Below, in pieces: positions 6,205 to 7,494 of a stretch of 7,494 nt of DNA (positions are counted from its first letter, which is position 1; every line of letters starts with the position of its first letter). Under the pieces are notes generated by a model, which was given only the letters and a program-made list of their open reading frames with translations, was not told where the DNA came from and ran no database searches. Source of the stretch: Verrucomicrobiota bacterium (GTDB lineage Bacteria; Verrucomicrobiota; Verrucomicrobiia; Limisphaerales; JAEYXS01); assembly GCA_021156225.1 (NCBI GenBank), contig JAJNBN010000307.1, forward strand, positions 1-7,494. Reading direction: 5' to 3'. Position numbers and translations under genes: made by a program.

Positions 6205-7155
6205 TTACAACGTCGTGCGGAACCACTCGACGAAGCGCGGGATGCCATCCTCGATCTTGATGTGCGGATTGTAGCCGAGCTTTTCACGGGCCTTCGAGAT
6301 GTCCGCATACGTGATGGGCACATCGCCGGCTTGCATGGGTTGACGGTCGATGATGGCTTTTTTGCCAAGCGCCTTCTCGATGAGCTCGATCAAATAATCC
6401 AAGCGCACGGTTTGTGATTCGCCGAGGTTGAAGACCTCGTAGCCGAATTCTTTCTGCGTGCAGGCGATGACGCCATCCACGGTATCGTTCACGTAGGTAT
6501 AATCGCGGGCGGTGGAGCCATCGCCGAAGACGGGGATGGGTTTGCCCTCGAGGATCATCCGGCAGAATTTATGGATGGCGAGGTCGGGGCGCTGGCGCGG
6601 TCCATAGACGGTGAAGAAGCGCAGCATGATGACATCCATGCCATACACGTGGTGATACACATGGCCGAGGGCTTCACAGGCGAGCTTGCTCGCGGCATAG
6701 GGCGAGATGGCGGAGAAAATGGGATCGCTCTCGGAGAAGGGCACCTTGGCGTTCACGCCATAGACGGACGAGGAGGAGGCGATGGTGATCTTCTTCACCT
6801 TCCGTTTGCGGGCGGCTTCGAGGAGATTCACGGTGCCTTCCACGTTCACGCGCTGGTAGAGAGCAGGTTCCTGCAAGCTGGGGCGGACACCGGCCCGGGC
6901 GGCCAGATGGATGATTTGATCGATCGGCGCACTTGCGAAGACTTCTTCCACGGCAGCGTTATCCGTGAGGTCGCCATGGACGAAGGTGAACGGCTTGGCG
7001 AGGGATTGCAGGTGGCGGATGGCCGATTGCTTGATGGCCGGGGAATAGAAATCATTCAGCTCGTCAAACGCCCAGACGGCATGGCCGCTCTGCAGCAGCC
7101 GTTCACAGACGTGCGAGCCGATGAAACCGGCCCCGCCGGTAACCAAAAAATTCAT
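6205..7155 (-). CDS. NAD-dependent sugar epimerase, probably UDP-glucuronate 4-epimerase
   Basis: A 316-residue extended short-chain dehydrogenase/reductase. The Rossmann motif GGAGFIG is at residues 7-13, Asp31 follows the second strand and favours NAD, HLAARAGVRPS is at 83-93, the Ser run is at 127-130, and the catalytic YAASK is at 153-157. The substrate-side block TVYGPRQRPDLAIHKF (182-197) and GDGSTARDYTYVND (211-224), plus the C-terminal QAGDVPITYADISKA (275-289), are typical of UDP-glucuronate 4-epimerases, which make UDP-galacturonate for capsules and LPS. UDP-glucose 4-epimerase or a 4,6-dehydratase is less likely. It is the first gene of the operon and would supply sugar nucleotide to the transferases downstream. 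The ATG at 7155 is chosen because it begins the first beta-strand; an upstream TTG at 7212 would add 19 residues unlike the family. No Shine-Dalgarno precedes it. Confidence 0.92.
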   Translation of the reverse strand: MNFLVTGGAGFIGSHVCERLLQSGHAVWAFDELNDFYSPAIKQSAIRHLQSLAKPFTFVHGDLTDNAAVEEVFASAPIDQIIHLAARAGVRPSLQEPALYQRVNVEGTVNLLEAARKRKVKKITIASSSSVYGVNAKVPFSESDPIFSAISPYAASKLACEALGHVYHHVYGMDVIMLRFFTVYGPRQRPDLAIHKFCRMILEGKPIPVFGDGSTARDYTYVNDTVDGVIACTQKEFGYEVFNLGESQTVRLDYLIELIEKALGKKAIIDRQPMQAGDVPITYADISKAREKLGYNPHIKIEDGIPRFVEWFRTTL

Positions 7156-7305
7156 TGGGGAAAGAGTAACAGGGGAGCAAGGGGGACGTCGAGAGGGGAT
7201 GGCAAAAGGCAAAATATACTTGGTAGCGGGAGAAGCTACCCTTTTGGTCAGGGTTTTGGTTCCTTTAGTGCATATTTCACACCCGAGGATTAGGAGATTT
7301 AATCA
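7156..7305. other. Leader and probable promoter region of the polysaccharide operon
   Basis: AT-richer non-coding sequence upstream of the epimerase gene. It must hold the operon promoter unless the operon extends further upstream on a longer transcript. A TATATT box lies at 7218-7213 on the minus strand, but no acceptable -35 partner sits 16-18 nt before it, so I do not call a promoter. GGCAAAA is repeated in tandem at 7201-7214 and TTTTGGT recurs at 7242-7248 and 7254-7260. The rest of the gene-poor stretch to 7494 holds only the doubtful small ORF at 7306-7476. Confidence 0.4.
7222..7240. repeat. Small hairpin in the operon leader
   Basis: GGTAGC (7222-7227) pairs perfectly with GCTACC (7235-7240) around a 7-nt loop. 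On the plus strand CTTTTGG follows, a weak T-run with no gene before it to terminate. On the minus strand the hairpin lies about 67-85 nt before the epimerase ATG, next to the TATATT box. Function unknown. Confidence 0.4.
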
Positions 7306-7476
7306 ATGCAAGTTTTAAACAGCGAAGTGGTTAAAATCTGTTCAAAAGGCAAGAAAGGATGTGTTTTTCTCAGTCAATCTCGTTGTTCCAAGGATTGGGG
7401 GAGTGTTCAATATTTTCCAAGCAGAGGCGTATTGGGCTGCTTTTTGCGGTCAGTTGACGAAGTAAAAGTATGTTAA
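7306..7476 (+). CDS. Possible 56-residue cysteine-rich small protein (unrecognised)
   Basis: An ATG at 7306 opens a 56-codon frame ending in TAA at 7474-7476. An AGGAG sequence at 7292-7296 lies 9 nt before the start, an acceptable Shine-Dalgarno arrangement and the best one in the window. The product is basic, has five cysteines (residues 12, 19, 27, 45, 56) and no signal peptide or membrane helix; I recognise no family. It would be divergent from the polysaccharide operon. A frame of this length in AT-rich DNA can arise by chance, and no promoter is evident, so it may not be a gene. Confidence 0.25.
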   Translation: MQVLNSEVVKICSKGKKGCVFLSQSRCSKDWGSVQYFPSRGVLGCFLRSVDEVKVC

Positions 7477-7494
7477 AAACTTGGACCACATTGC

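Noticed and set aside
7211..7241. Sigma-70 promoter built on the TATATT box
   Set aside because: The position 17 nt upstream reads GGGTAG and has no likeness to TTGACA, and there is no extended -10.
5686..7293. Long plus-strand frames at 5686-6417 (243 codons) and 6571-7293 (240 codons) opposite the M20 and epimerase genes
   Set aside because: They are antisense shadows of two well-recognised genes in GC-rich coding DNA, and their translations show no family motif.

Overview
The window looks like chromosomal DNA from a Gram-negative bacterium, most plausibly of the Verrucomicrobiota or a related PVC-group lineage. This is inferred from the gene at the left edge. It encodes a prepilin-like protein with a FTLIE...LPALAKAK N-terminus and an RSYAMPRYVQG-type segment, a style very common in that phylum. 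No rRNA, tRNA, insertion sequence, CRISPR array or phage gene was seen.

Layout, read on the minus strand (right to left). 7494-7156: AT-richer non-coding DNA with a small hairpin and, on the plus strand, one doubtful 56-codon ORF with a good ribosome binding site. 7155-880: a compact six-gene operon for a surface polysaccharide or LPS-like glycan. The order is UDP-glucuronate 4-epimerase-like SDR, M20 (ArgE/DapE-like) deacylase, ExoA-like family 2 glycosyltransferase with a membrane tail, Wzx/MOP-type flippase, WaaG-like family 4 glycosyltransferase and WaaE/LgtF-like family 2 glycosyltransferase. The first two genes are 6 nt apart. Each of the next four junctions is a 4-nt ATGA overlap of start and stop. 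879-602: a 278-nt spacer dense in inverted and direct repeats. 601-1: the 5' part of the prepilin-like gene, which runs off the left edge.

Working together (inference): the epimerase would supply UDP-galacturonate or a similar sugar nucleotide, the three glycosyltransferases would build a lipid-linked or core oligosaccharide on the cytoplasmic face, and the flippase would move it across the inner membrane. The M20 enzyme has no obvious place in that scheme. No polymerase, ligase or initiating phosphoglycosyltransferase is visible, so the cluster is partial or depends on genes elsewhere.

The main anomaly is that the M20 gene is split by a single extra base inside a near-perfect tandem repeat near codon 315. 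Removing that base gives a normal-length 378-residue enzyme that ends in the same ATGA overlap as its neighbours. Other points are a perfect 10-bp inverted repeat, a sigma-54-like site and three AGTCGTA repeats packed just before the prepilin start, and the lack of convincing Shine-Dalgarno sequences in the whole operon. I see no clearly new biological system; this is mostly a conventional glycan-assembly locus.
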